Position numbers and translations under genes: made by a program. The notes under the pieces were generated by a model. It did not search any database. It was not told where the DNA came from and saw nothing but the letters and a program-made list of their open reading frames with translations. A stretch of 64,000 nt of DNA from Ciona savignyi (taxonomy: Eukaryota; Chordata; Ascidiacea; Phlebobranchia; Cionidae), in NCBI GenBank assembly GCA_000149265.1, contig CH003364.1, positions 831,765 to 895,764 of the forward strand. The letters run 5' to 3'. Positions within the stretch are counted from its first letter, which is position 1; every line of letters begins with the position of its first letter. This document shows, piece after piece, positions 1 through 15,100 of the stretch.

Positions 1-407
1 ATTCTCTTGTACCTATAATCCTACATACACAACGCAACACCTTATCCAGCTGCAAAATTTAAGTTAATGTGACACAATGTATACATGTCAGTTGTCAAGT
101 CCAATATAAAGGTTGCATAGTATTATGGGCATGGCAACTTATATACTAAGCACTATAGGCTACACTTTTAACTATGTGCTTTTGCCATACCACACACACA
201 AGTGTTGGTAATAAATAAAATTAAAAGTTTGGTTGATATTGTAAATATTATCCTTAAGGTTGTTCATCCACTGTACCTTTTATAGCAATGTGTAGAATCT
301 ATCCCTTCCCTTTAGTAACCAGTCCAGTATTACATAGAAAAGCGTCTTCTTCACAGTGACTGCATATGAATAAAGTTTAGATCCATAATAACAAACATAT
401 TACTCAG
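1..407 (+). other. KDM3 intron, left edge of window
   Basis: AT-rich sequence with no recognisable exon. It ends in a good acceptor (TTACTCAG) at 407. Upstream exons of the gene lie outside the window. Confidence 0.6.
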
Positions 408-3182
408 GTCGGCCAAATAATGAAAGCTGCTCGCAGTGAAGATTGCAAAACCAAAGAAGATATTATGAATTGGATCAATTTACAAAGAACACAGCAAGCT
501 TTATTGCAGTGTAGGCGTTTTCTGCTTTTGATTACTTAAAAATTGAACCAAATAATCATGTGACGTCTCAGGTTAAAATGGATTATTCAGCCGTTGTGTT
601 TTCTGCTTCAACTATTACAACCACTTCTCACTCTTTTATGTGTTGAAGTGTCTTTTTTAAAACAACTTTGATTCCACCTATTATGCTTTGAAGTGTGCTG
701 TACGTTTTTAAACATTTACTTATTAACATGAAGACAATATCGACTATAAACTCTAATTAAAAGCTGTTAATAACTTTCGAACTAACATAAATAATGATTT
801 TTTGGATCACCTTTTAAATTCAAATATTACCTTGAAAGCTATCAGCTTGTATGTGTACCATTTCTTTTTAGCTCAGAATTTAACCACTAAAGCACAAACT
901 AGCTTTGGATAGGGCATAGTTTCGGTGACTGCATTAATAAGACTGTCCTCTTTACAGATGAAAACAGTCTGCCAGGGATTCGAGTGTTAATGTATGGGAT
1001 CAACTCTACTGTGAGATGGATTAATGCACTCATAACCGGCCATGGTAAAGCAGGGAGACTTCAAGTTTTAAACGAACAGGTCGGTAGCAGGAACTTTCAA
1101 TGTTATTTAAACACAGTGTATATTTTCCATGTTTCATTTTTACTTTTTACTTTTCATTGCTAGTAGAATTAGTCAAAACTTTGGGGGAAAAAGTTTAAGA
1201 CAAGCCAAAACACAGCAATAGAGCATATTTTTATAATATTAAGAATTTTTTCAACAAAAATGGTTGAAATTCTTGAAAAAGTGGAGAAATTCGCTCTTAT
1301 TGTGCCGAAACATATGCTAGATAACTTCTATTATTTCCATAAGAATAATCTTCAAAGATTTTAATAACATTGAAAGAATAGCTATAACTGTGTTTTGACT
1401 TGTTTACCACATAATTCTCCCAACAAGAAATTTAAAAGTTAAACATTAAAAGAATAAATTTTGGTCTGTCTAAAGCATTTTCTTAGCAAACAGACCAATA
1501 GTGGATTAAATCAGCTGACTTGTTTAAATCATAAATCTAAGTTTATAGGCCTGACAGTTTTATTGCAGGGCCAACTTCTATATAATTAACCAGGTTGTAG
1601 TCTTGTAAACAACAGCTTTCAGACTTGTGTTATGTTATTACGACATCCAACGTCATTATCTTCGTGCTGTAGTACATTTGAAACACATTATTTTGCAATA
1701 AAATAATTAATTTGAGCGTCATCAAGTCTTTTGCCGTAGAGATTACATCATTTAGTATTCAATACATAACCATACATAATCGGATTTTGGAAAAAAAAAA
1801 CATAAAAGTATTTTTCGGCTTAAAAAAACTTGCACAACTTACCATAGGTGCAGTTTTTGTTATAAAAACATGGTAGAGTTGGGCTGCAAAAGCTTTACAC
1901 ATCTGAATTTTAATCATTTATTAGTACACAATGCTGTTTGTTATTATTTGGAACTGTTCTTTTAAGGGTACTCGATGTCTCCACAATACCCTCCGCGGTA
2001 CAATAGTTCACCCAACACTTACCCCAGACTACTGCATTAACATTTGTCCCCCAGGTTCTCACCCCAACCATCGTTGACCCCCGTGAGATCCAAGTCATGT
2101 TTCTTGACCCCAACATGATCATAGATATCCTCGATAATAATCTCGGGGTGTACCAGCGACGCAGTCGGCGAGGGACCTCCTCTGCCAATGTGAGTTATAA
2201 ATTTGGGGGGTTTCCGGGTATATTACCCCCCCCAGTGATGGGATTCAAAATTTTAAGAACAGGTTCTCTTTTGTATCTTACTTACTAACAACAGGTTCTT
2301 TAAAAAGTCTAATGTCTGTAAAAAAAAGCAAGAATCGGATTGGTGATTATCTTAACGTTTTAAGAACGGGTTCGACCCACCTAAGTATTTCCTAACCAGG
2401 GTGCTGTAGACAGTTAGGTGCTACAGTAAAATCCTGTTATTATGCTTCTCCTTACTATACCACTTTTGATCCTCCCCAACAAACTGTAAACTGTTTACCA
2501 CCCCTTGTAATATGCCACTCTTGTTACTCTGTCACTTATTACTTTGTTCCCAATGGGGGCAATAGTCATGAGAGTCGGCTGTATTGGACTCAGGTGTGCT
2601 GCAAGGATGCAACACTTTGACCCGTATGACGGTGCTGCCAAATATTTATCGTATTTGTCAAGTAAACCTGAGAAAATTGGAAACCGTTTCCCTTGTTACA
2701 ACTGTACTTTTATTTCACTACAAAGCAAGATGTTTGGGTCACACTTAAAATACAACTATAGTTGTATTTTACAACCATACTTAAAATACAACTATAGTTG
2801 TATTTTACAACCATACTTAAAATACAACTATAGTTGTATTTTACAACCATACTTAAAATACAACTATAGTTGTATTTTTACAACCGTATTTTGTTTTAAG
2901 CACGCTGAACACTCCGATTTTATTTGCATTGTCACAAACAGGGTGTCCTAAGCAACCCTTGGTACAACCATACTTTGATTAATAGTACATTGATATGGTA
3001 ATCATCAGACACGTCAAGCACCCTTTTAACACATCCTCACTTTTATTCCGAAAATAGTGAATTTATTCTTCTTTTTAATGATTTACATCACCAGGTGTCT
3101 CCACTGCCAACACCAAAACGAAGAAGTTCTGTAACGAAACGAAAATCGCTGCCAGAAATATTGGTGGACAAACCTAAACGTG
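408..3182 (+). CDS. KDM3: KDM3 N-terminal Tudor-like module, exons 1-4 of window
   Basis: Four exons (408-510, 958-1079, 2055-2189, 3095-3182) encode the conserved N-terminal block of KDM3B/JMJD1C. Recognisable strings are [11 protein letters not shown], then [20 protein letters not shown], then [18 protein letters not shown] and a basic RRRSRRG-like tail. In JMJD1C the same block reads with the pattern RVRVYRQ...W.TGIITHHD...VDPSMVQMTFLDD. All junctions have GT/AG borders: acceptors end ACTCAG, TTACAG, CCCCAG and CACCAG. The phases are +1, 0, 0, then +1 into the next exon. The 510/511 donor (T then GTAGGC) was chosen because it alone keeps the frame. Confidence 0.85.
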
Positions 3183-6100
3183 GTAAGAGTTTTATTATTA
3201 AATATTTTGAATCGAAGTCATTCTGAAGCCGTAAACGTGACTGGCCATAAAGTGTTCATCCACTGTTATTTACGTTAAAACGTTAGAAAGCTATGCGACT
3301 TAAGGTGGTTTAAATTGATTCCAACCTACTTTTATACTGTTTAAATTTAAATCATTTACCCATACATATTTCACACCATTTCCATCCATTTGCATTGTGA
3401 ATGTGCTTTTAGATGATTCTGTGTTCCTTTCTCCAGCTACATATCAATTGTTACCGTGTCCTCTTGATAATTATGTAGCTTTTGAGCAAAACTCTAAAAT
3501 TCCACTTTTGAGAAGTATATTATCCATTATGTTGAATATGGTACCTCTTCTATGTAAAATAATGTTCCACCTTTGAGAAGTATATTATCCATTATGTTGA
3601 ATATCGTACATCTTATTTAAAATAATGTTCCACCTTTGAGAAGTATATTATCCAATATGTTGAATATCGTTCCTGTGAACACTTTAAACCTAAACCCTTC
3701 TTCTTTCCATTCCACAGAGAAACTTGGGTCCAACAACAAAGCACCTCAACGAAAACGAACAAGTAGATCTCGAAAATCTAACAGCTCCACGGAACTAACA
3801 CCTTTACCGCAAGATTCCAGTCCACAGACTACTGATTCTTTCATTGGGGAAACTCCCCAATCACCCCAAAAATACCGTACATCATCACCCCCGAAATCAC
3901 CCATAAACCACCATACTATAAACGTGGAGCCATCCAACCCAAATGCTCCTTCAAAACCTAAATCTCCCACAAATCCAACCACAACAACTTCTAATTCAAC
4001 CCTTACATCACCCAAGCCCCCAACATCACCCACTACAAGCCCCTACATTACCTACTAAACCACTTACATCACCCCCTAAACCTCCCACATCACCTCATCT
4101 CAAACTACCTCATGAGCCCCAATCTTCTGACGAAGTGAACAGAGCAGCGAACTCTCTTCTCATCTTTTCTTCAAACAACCGGTCAGGCAACAACGCCCCA
4201 AAAACATCTTCCCAAGACCCATGTGCAATGCCCCAAGACAATCCTGACCCAACCACATCTCACCCACATATTGAAGGCCCAACTTCACCCCGCCCACATT
4301 CAAATCTACTCAAGTCACCCTCTCAAAGCTCTACCCATTCTAATTTGACCCCAAAGAGCCCTCATTTTCCCCAAAATCAAACTCAAACCTCAAAGATATC
4401 CCCAAATTACTTTACCCCCCATCCTAGTACCCCAAACCCACAAAATGGATCGAACTCCAATTCAAAGCACCATCATCTTAACATGGATTCTCACTCAGCC
4501 CCACAAAACTCTCCTCACCCTCACCCGCATATACCTCACCAACAAGGCCCCCAAAACAGGGATGCTTCAGCCAATGGGTTAAATGGTGGATCCCCTCAGC
4601 ACAACGACAACAGTAAGTCAAGATTGTCATAGACACTCTGATATTATAGGAATAGGGTCAAATTGTGATATTATAGGAATAGGGTCAAATTGTGATATTA
4701 TAGGGAGTATTGCGGTAAACAAAAATTGTGGTGTTTTGGGAATAAACCAGCCAGATTTAGTCAACTTAATAATGGCAGCAAGGGTTTTGGGCAAAATCAA
4801 ACAATGTACAACGGTCTATATGCCAATGGTTGGCAACCCCTGGCACATGTGCCACTTGTGAGAGGTTTTTCCATGGCACGCCATTTGATTTGACACATAT
4901 GCAAAATTTATACCATAGGGCTTTAAGCATGTGCAAACTTAAACTGTCTATAATATATCCAATAAAATTAATAATATGATTTTTTTCCTTATTCGCTTAC
5001 TAATATTCAAATTGGTTAGTTTACTATGCAAACCGTACATAACAATGGTTGGCACGCGAAGTTGCATTTATTATGATACTATTTATAAACTAACACATTG
5101 CATACAAAATGTTGTCGACCCCTGCTATATGCCTTACAATTCAATATGATGTCCCATACAGAGACCCAGTGTTCAGTTAACATGGTGCCTCCATATACTT
5201 ATGGCAACAGTGACCGTAATAGCTTGTCCTGTATATAAAATAATAGGTGTTATCCAACCGCTAGTGTCGCTAAAGAGCAATGCCTGGGGCCAGTACAGGG
5301 TATTGTGTTCCATGTCTATAGTGTCCGTTGTAGCAATCTTTCTGAAGTATCATTCATCTTTTTACCGTACACACAAAGCCTTGATAAGTGGCCCGTATGT
5401 CTGATCAATCATTTCGTGTTGTTTAAATAAGGAGTGCACGTACACATTCTGTCACTTCGCCCATCAATTATTCATATAACGCCGTGCACCCTGCATTAGC
5501 GGCGTAGGTAGACTGACAGAAACAGCAACGCACAGCAAATGCGAGGCACACAGGGTCAGCCACCTAAACTTGAGCCGTTACACTTCATCTGGCGTCACAG
5601 TGACAAGTATGACATCACAAAGAGAGAGCAAACAATGGGGTTTATTGGAGCGTAGAATGTTTGGATAAGTTGTGCCCAGAGCGGTATAGTGGTCGGCGGT
5701 GTAGGTTGTGTAGTGTAGGTCTGGTGTTTCTTTGCTAGTACAGCTCAAAGTTTATGGACAGTGCTATCCTATACGGTTGGGATTTTAAGTCTGTGTGCTT
5801 GGGACATTGAAACTGTGGATCAAATGGACAGGTGGTGTGCTTATCATAGTGAACTTGTTTTAAGTCTATTTGGTTTGAACATTAAAATTGTGGCTCAGAT
5901 GGATAGGTGATGTGCTTATTGATGTTGATTTGTGTACAATTCTATATGTTTTAGACTTTAAGCAAATGGCGCAAATGAACAGGTGGTGTGCTTATTATTA
6001 TTGGGGTTATTGTGTGCAAATTCAGATTGTAGAGGTCTAAAAATGTTGTGCTTTAATGTGGTGCAGGTGAACAAGTAACCTGGTAGGTTTGTCTATAAAT

Positions 6101-9100
6101 AATACCGTTGGGACTTTAAACATTCGGCTGTACGTAACTGGTTGACGCATGTTTACTCACGGGCAGGAGACGTCTGGCCATCAGCGACGTATAACTGATT
6201 AACAGAATGAAATCTATTTGTGTTTTGGACTCTGGTAACCTTCACATAGAAAGCGAGCTGTATGGTCGGCCGGTTCGCTCTGTTTACATAGCTTAATAGG
6301 CGGTGGGCTGCCGGCAGTTTATATTAGGGCTGCAGCGATACTTGTAAAAAAGTATCGCGTGTCAAGCTATCGCGATTATCGTTAGTATACTATCAGCGAT
6401 TATCGATATATCGTTGCAGCACTAGTTTATTTCAGCAGGACTTAACAACTGTTGCAGGACTGCATTATAGAGTAGACAATGTTTAATTGTGACGTTTGAA
6501 TTAATGAATATTCGGTCTGATTTGTTGTTTGTAAAAAAGTGTTTTAAAGGCTGCAACGCTATTGGTGGTAGGGAGCGTTATTATTTCAGACGTTTATGTT
6601 TGTAGATTAATCCAGGCGTGCCCTAACTATATCTGACACGGATAACGCCGCCAAGCCTATGTAATGTATACAGATAAGCCAACGCCAATAGGTTTTTCGG
6701 TTAACAGCCGTCTTTGAATTTCTTGCAATAATTCGTGTATTTTAACAGCAACGTGTTTTAACAATTTGTTTTTCTGGCCTTTCTGTTTTTTCCCGAATAA
6801 TAATAATGTTTGCCTTCTTAGCCGTAACTAAGAAATGATAAACCTAAAAGCAGAGAAAGGGGAAAATTCTACACTAAAATAAAGATTGTGGGTTTGGGGT
6901 TAGTGTTAGGAGTCGGATTACAGTTCTGTATGGTTGTGCGGTTTAAATTCGTGTTGGGTGCAAGTTATAATTACTTTCCACACTATTAGAGTGTAGTTTA
7001 CCTTTTTCCCTTAGGATTAGTGTGGCCAACTAAAAACGCTAAATAAACGCCTTGAACCTTAACTTTAAATATACGTTTAACGGTTAAATTTCAATTTAGG
7101 GTTTAATTTCATATTTGAATGAAAAAATTGCAATCTAGCAAATCCGCATAATTTGAATTATTTTACTGTGATCTCTAAAACTTTATTTAAGTCTGGCACT
7201 AAATTAGATGAGATAGTCAGTAGAAATGTGATAGTCTGTATCCCAGTAAATTGATTCGCCATTTCAGAGTTTTGTTTAAAATACATTTCTACATTTTCGA
7301 TTAATCCGACAGAAACATACTGTGCTTAACGACGCATTATGCTGCAATAATTCCCGTGAATACCCCATAAATACTTGTGTAATGGCCACGGCTTCGCTGT
7401 ATGTGCGTTACCGGTTAGAGTTCCGCTTCTATAAATAACCTTTTTCACGTCACGCCAGAAACCCCCGACATATAAGACTTTTTTCTGCAGAAGCGGTGTA
7501 GTTCACCCGCAGAAAAATGCACGCATTTGTAATAGGCTCCGAGCGGTGAAGACATAGTCAGAATTACGCCTTTTAGGTTGAGATTTTTTCAAAAGATGGC
7601 TTGAAATATACTTCAATGCTTAACTTACTGCAGAAGCAGCCGTCATAGTGTGGGTATGATCAATATCTTGCCGGTAGTACCTTTCGGCTGGCTCGTTTTT
7701 GTTTTAAAAATACAAAAGTTACATTTTTAAATAGGAAACAACTATTTTTCGTATCGTTTTTTTTGCAATCATTTAATACTCGGGCAAAAAATGAATAAAC
7801 TAAACTAAAGCTATTGAAGTATTTACCGAAAGGTGCGACCCGCTATTTAATTCTTTATTGATTAAAACAGGATTTAACAATAAAACCTTTATTTTAGGTC
7901 TGTGTACTTTCTATTATGTATTGGTCTAGATGGCCTACAGTTACTGATGATTATCGTCGGAGAATCGGGTGAAACGGTACGCGTCGCCAGTACACGCCGA
8001 TATGTTGCATAAACACCTCCCCAGCGCGTGCAAACGCCGCTGCATATACATGACTAATGTCGGGAAACGACTCCGGGCGGTGATCTGACTCGTTTAGTTT
8101 CGAAGCCTCAACCGCAGCTAACAATATCCCGAACGTGGTCGTTAATATTCGTCTAGTGCAGGCTGGTGGGTCCAGTTTAACCGTGCGCTTGGAGTTGTCG
8201 TCATACTATGTTCACTTATAGCAGACACACCGCCGCAATCTTGCTTTCGCGCCCTTTGTTTATTTATCTTACGTCCAGGACCGAGTATTGACGTCACAAA
8301 GTGCTCCGAGCGTTCCTTCTGTTACGTCACGACCACGAACAATAGAGAAACGCGACGGGCTCGGAGTTAATTCGTTCAGGTTTAGAATTGCTGCTTTCAG
8401 TCCAGCTGTCGCAGAGTCAAACCAGTTGGATATTTTTCCCAGGGAATTTGAGGTCGTGTGCTGATTCATTTCACTATGTGGTGATTTGTGAGAGATTATG
8501 CAATGAATCGTGCGAGTCAGTTTAGTCAATAGACGAGAGTTGGTTATAGAGGTTCGCGTTATGAGTCGATTTGGAAAGGAGTCATTTGTATTCAAAATAA
8601 AATCGTTTTTCAGTTCCATTTTTCCGTAAAAATGACATGTTTCTGTGTTACTTCACTATAAAAACGGTGGTTGTAACTTTCAGGCCTGTATAAGTCTTAA
8701 CGACTATCATTTTACTGACTTTCTTTTAATATTTTAATAAATATTATTAAAAATGTCCTTGGCCGTAAAAAGACAATCGTGATGATGTCATTCAACCAAA
8801 TGATGACGCATTGGTTTTCTAATCTCGTAACAAACAACCTTTTATTACGTTTTGCTATCAGGCACAAACATGTCCTTGTTAAAACATACCACGGTATTGG
8901 TTAAAAATCGGAACTGAAAGTCTTAAGATGGCGAATATCGGGTTTCCTTTAAATTAAGAAACCTCAATCAATATAGAAATATTGCCAAAACGTCGACTTA
9001 TATGCAAATGAGGTATAGCCTTATGGAGATGTCTAAAATACTATTGATTTATTCGTGTAATGCAAGCAAGAATCAAATTATTAGTAATAGAATATTGTAT

Positions 9101-12100
9101 CAGAGAGAGCTATGTTATACAGCTGTATCTGTATGTGTGCGTTGGGATATAGTCTGTCTACTTCGAAATTCGAATATCATCAGTGCGTAGTAGCGTGGTG
9201 TAGTACCGGTAGCTTAGAAAAATAAACTTTAATCTACGTCGCCGTGTGGGGTTAATGCTGCTAGAAGCGTATTTGTGCTGAAATATTGTGCAAACGTCAC
9301 ACATGCTGCATATTGTCCATGCAATCGGTGGTAAATCGACTCTACATCCGTCGCTGAACCACATACCGCTTAGTCTGCGCTCTCATGCTCTGTGAACTTT
9401 GTCCTACATCCGACCGTTTGTTTCGCATAATCTCTATTATGACGTTATTATCAATTGTATTGAACGGTTGCAAAATGACTCTAAAGTTGAATCATGCTGG
9501 AAATGACGTTGGAAACGTTAAATTAGCAGAAATATACTTGATTGGAAATGACACTAAATGCTATTTTTATTTTCGTGTTAATTGCCAGTTTCCCGTTTTC
9601 GTAAAGATCCGGTATAAAACGGACATTGTAAGATTAATGATGTATTGCTTCTATATTAGACATTTTATTAAGAAAATAAGGTGGAAACAAGGTATAAAAC
9701 GAAGGAATAGGGCGGGGGGGGGGGTTTAATTAGCGCCAAGGTCAAAAGTCAATTCCCTCGTTAGGCACACTTTATGCTCTAAGTACCCAGTCTTTTTAAA
9801 AGCTGCGGGTGTGTAAAAACTGTAATACTTGCTTTGGAGCGGAGATTAGGCGCAACTGTGCCACGTCACCAAATGAAACGAATAACCTTATGGCCTCGCC
9901 TGCCCAGGTTTCTAGGCACGGTGCCATGACGCGACACTTCATAAGTTTCCGCCTTCGGTTACAATCTAATAATTATAAAGCGCTAGGAAATGAGTAGTCG
10001 TTTATACCTATCGTGGTAAGACGGTTCGTTGGTTATCTTCTCCCCGACAGCTCGTAACAGTGGATTTAATTTATTTGCATGCAATTATCCCGCAAATACG
10101 CGTCAGTAGTTGTTGACTTACGTCATGGTTGTCAATGTTGGTCAGAATTGCAATATTTCACCGTCATCTTGAAGCCACTCATAATTGGCGTTTTTTGTCT
10201 CCGTTTTCATTTTACGGGAATTGGACGTTGTTGACGACAATGATCAAGAAAGTGATGACTACTTGACTTGTCGTAGATCGGGCGATGCGCATCGTCGCCC
10301 GGGGCGTTGACGCGTTTTCTCCCGGCTAATATCCGGTCAGACACCCGAGCTGACATTTAAACCGTTTGTCAAAACGTACGCTCGGTAGAGTCGTAATGTC
10401 AAATCTGTTTGTGGTAATTATCTTTCTAAATATTAGCGCCGCTAAAATCAAGTCCGACAATCTGTTTGCTTCGCTGATTTTTAATCCTGTACGTATTCCC
10501 ATCGCTGCGCATACACTATATCGATAACACGCACACACGCACAAACACACACACGCGTACGCACACACACGCATCGCCGTTTTAACTGCGTTCTGTGGTC
10601 GCTCTGGTTCGGCCGGTTTCAACTCTCTGACAGCCAATCCTTCGGCAAATAGTGCAGCCTTGCATTTACTATAGCGAACCTGTTATATGATCAGCTTTTT
10701 AGCATTCAGGGCGAAAGCCTGGTTGTATTAAAGTCGCATAATAGCTCACGATCAAATTTGGACCCGTATTATACTATAACGCAGTTCAAACAAGGCTTTA
10801 GGAAATAATTTCGCAATTATTATGACAGGATAGGGTTGCTGGTGACCAGACTCTCAAGCTTTATGAATATCAGTTAATATTTAAAATCTTCTTTTAAGCA
10901 GAAGTTGTAAGATATAAGAGTATGCAGTGCATGTTTATATTCGTATATCAATACTACCATTAACGCATTTTGTGCTTTAAATTAATGTTTAGTAAAGAAA
11001 CAGATCAACAAAGTAAGATCAGCTGTATATTTTTTATCAAAATTCTATAAAAATGCACACATTACCACACTGTAGGTGGAATAGCGTGGGTAAACAATAA
11101 ACAAGGGTTTCCTTTCCCAGCTTCAAGTAGTCTCATACAGTTAAGACAAGGTACTTAAAGTTAGTAGGGCAGACAGTAAAGTGTTCTTTGAATCGGGTTT
11201 GTTTTGGCACAATTGAGATTATCATGGAGATTATCATGGTCATAGAATAAAATCTGGAAACTCATAATGTAAGACCAGTGTTAAACTGCATATATTTTTT
11301 CTAGAATATATATATTTATATGTATTTCTTTTTTAGTTGACATCTTTTATTGATTTTTTTTACAGTGTTGGTTTCCTTATCGGTTGAGTTGTGCTATTTA
11401 CTGATCGTTAACTGTTACTTGAAACTATGACTAAGCGTGCATATGTCGACATCTAATGCTGGACTTTCCGCTGCATCTAAATTAATACCATGTAGCACAG
11501 ATGTTATTCCAATCTGCTGCGTTAGCGTATGTTGTATGTGTCATTTTGCCAGACAGGCAAAATTCATCAGAATTGACATGATAAGATTTTGCGTTGCATT
11601 TTAATCCTAGTGATCTTACAATTTTTAATTAAGATCAGTTGTATGTATGCAGTTTCAAGATTGCAAAAAGAGTGCTACAACTTTACTCTGTTTTTCGAAC
11701 TTGGTTTTATGTGTCATTTACTTGTAAACAAGCCAAAGCCGGGAAAACTTATACCTTGATTGACATGTTTTTATATCAGACTGTAACAAAGGTGTTATTG
11801 TGACATGACATTGATTTAATTATCTTTTTGACAAAAATCTATAAATATTGATTATGGTATAATTTGTTTTATGTCTGCACATCAGGGCCATGGGTAGGGA
11901 ATAACTCTCCTTCATTAAGAAACTAAAAAGATTATAAAACATTAATACCAGTTCTATTTGTAATCTAACTATTTAATTATCCCTTAAACTTAAAGTAATC
12001 TTTGTATTTACTTATTTTATATCACAGTATAATGTAATATTGTGTTTTAACAAGCGTATTGGGTTACCTAAATAAGAACTCAATCTAATTTAATTGTATA

Positions 12101-15100
12101 AAAAATAAAACAAGTGGTTTAGATAGTAATATACACCACACAGCTTAATAATACCGGCAATATATATAATTTAAACCAAACATAACTGGTTAGAAATGAA
12201 GCATGGAAATGCCAAGTAAAATATGCAACATTGCTGAATGATGACTGAATAGTTTATTTAAACAATCAAATTAAGCACTGTCAACATATGCTGCTGTGCA
12301 CAATCTTTAATCAATGCTCCAATTAAACATTGTCAGCTAATTATCAATGTAGGCTTTAACATTTGACTTTAGAGTAGGAAATAAAAAAGAGGTTTATTTG
12401 GACAAATCGTTTTACGGATATCGTATTTACCATGTGCAACATAAAAACAATGTAAGCTTAGCACTCATGTGTCATGTGCTTTAAATAAAGAACCTTGTGT
12501 AGTCCTAGGACCTTGTAATTCCCTAATGCATTTTATAACATACCTCATGTTCAATTATCTGCTTCATATTCCCTATTATACAAAGGTTTAATAGTAAAAT
12601 CTATAAGAGGAAAGCATAGTTGTGGACTGAACATAACACAGGGGACATTAAATGAGAAATTGGAAAGGACAACGCAACGGAATTTAACCAGTTTAAATGC
12701 TAAACCATGCGTCAACACTAGCATATTGAGCTAAAGTTCGCACGGGTGCAAACGTCAACAAAACAGGAAAGGGATTCATGACAACTTTATAAATGTGGTT
12801 GTGAACCAAAAAATGTCAACGCGCACATTAGGTGCACGAAAACATTTAATAAATGACCGACAAACACTGCAGCATTAATGTTAAATAGCCAGACCCATCA
12901 CGGCAGAAATATTATAACCAAAGTTCTTATTTCATGTGTTCAAAATTATCATAAAATAACCACACCATAAAGCCCTCAATAATGCACATGGCATGTCGTC
13001 ACAGGCATATCTAAACATTTTAAGGGGTATTAAAGAACATCATTCACTTAAATGCATATTGGTATCGTTGTAATCCTTTACTTCAAGAAGATTATTATGT
13101 CATTAAGCAGCAATTTAAATTACTTAAGCCTTTTGCAAGTCACGAAAATAATTTATACTTCTAACTATTTGCTTTATATGTACATTGGATATGTCATTAA
13201 TAAGTAATTTAAATTACTAAAGCCTTTTACAAGTCATTTAGGATTTCAACTATTTGCATAATGTGTGCGTTGGATTTAAACTCTTACAAGCAGTTTAGTT
13301 TAGTTACAATGCCCAATACATTATATTATGTTGTAAACTATGCTGTGGTTAAAACCTGGCATAGTGGTCCAAAGTCCCCAATGGATAAGTTGCACTGAAT
13401 GTACCTCCCTCCCATCATGTGCATTCCATACCATGCGGTTATACAATACGTTATCCACCACGCCACAGAAATGTATATTATGCATGGCCGTGGTGATATT
13501 TAGGATTTTTTGCAATTGCTTGACGCTGAGTCCATATGTGAGACCAAGCTATTGTTTTAAAATATTTATAATTTATTTTACATTAGATGTAAAGTTTTTC
13601 ATGTGGTTCAAATTACACAGTACCAGTATTTTACACAATTTTGCATCCGAACTTATACAGCTTAGAGATGTAATGATTTGATGCGTCCATATAATTGTGC
13701 CGGTATATGGCTTCAACCGGTCATATGACATCAATTTAATGGGCTTAATTCTTCGAAGATAATGTTGTAAAGACATATGGTGTAATCCCACGCTGGTCTC
13801 AAATATTATCCCGTCCATATTAGGTTTCAAATTGACACTTATTGACTATTTGTAGCCATTTTCATTGTTCATTCTTCAAACCAAATACGACGAACGTTTT
13901 GTTTTTTTTAAAAGAAAAAAATATTACATGTATATATAATATATATATAACAAATATTCATAATTTTTTTGTAATAATTTTGTATCAAATCTTTGTGTTG
14001 GTGGAAGTTTATGGACAGTTAGGAATATGCATAACTCACTACATTGAAGTTAATTTTTTGTTTTTAAGATCTATTTGCACTTTTGTGTTAACTTTACTTG
14101 CACAGTCCATAGGGTTATTTATCTGTTTGCGTTAATATTTGTGTGACTTTACATGGCTTGAAAAAGTAAAAACTAAATTAAATGAAAGAACAGCATTAGT
14201 TCATTAGATCACAATAAGTATTCATGGCAGAATAAGAATTTCAATTCTATATGCATTGTTCTGTGTGAATACCCCTTCCTATGCCTCCCTTGCTACCATA
14301 TGTGTGTGTTGGCTAACTTGGCTTATTTATGTTAATCGTGTTAAACAGGCTTAGTAAGCGGATTACATGTTAAATGCTAAAGTAGGCCCAGTTACTTGTC
14401 GCTTTAGTTGATGCCATCTATAATTATATATGTCCTAGTTTTTTTCTTTTTTAATTTGCCTATCTAGTTGATGTTTAAACATGTCTGGTGCGTTTATCCT
14501 CGTATTTTGATCTTGGGGGGTTAATTTAACACACTTAGGGTGTCCTATTCTAAATCAGTGCAATGCAAGTAAAAGCTAAGCAAAAAAAAAACATTTAAAA
14601 CAAAACGAAATACCAAAAAAGACAAATGTATGCAAAACCAATGTGCTTTGGAATTGTATTACCTTTTACACTTTTGTATATAAATCATTTAAATTTTTCT
14701 AAATCTTATTTTAAAAACTTCTGTAGCTTTACTTTGAGCAACTAAATTTCAAATTGGTAGAAAGATATATAGAAAAAATACATAGATAAGAATAATCCCA
14801 ATAACATTTTGTATTGAAATTGAATTTGGATTGAAATTCCCTACTAGCTAGTTGACTTCCCCGTTTGTTTGGTTGGCTCATATGCAACGCTTTAGACCAC
14901 AGGAAAGCTAATGGTACTTATTCAATTACAAGTTAAACATAAAATTATTGCAATGTTTCTATTTTATTCAACATACAGGCATAATCTAGCGATTGTCCAC
15001 GTTATAACATTCATTTTCCAATTTATTAGGTCAAAACTGAGTATTTATTCTATCCTATCTTATGCAGTAAACGCAATGTTAGGTTAACAAGTAATTATTG

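Noticed and set aside
2544-2951. 135-residue + strand open frame with repeated [12 protein letters not shown]
   Set aside because: Its repeats are the translated palindrome array in a KDM3 intron. No splice or family support.
8269-8619. 116-residue - strand open frame in the large intron
   Set aside because: Composition is unremarkable, no domain or splice partner was found, and there is no coding-like similarity. Probably chance.
13340-14135. Several 85-113 residue open frames on both strands
   Set aside because: AT-rich chance frames rich in Ile, Phe, Tyr and His without recognisable motifs, inside the KDM3 intron.
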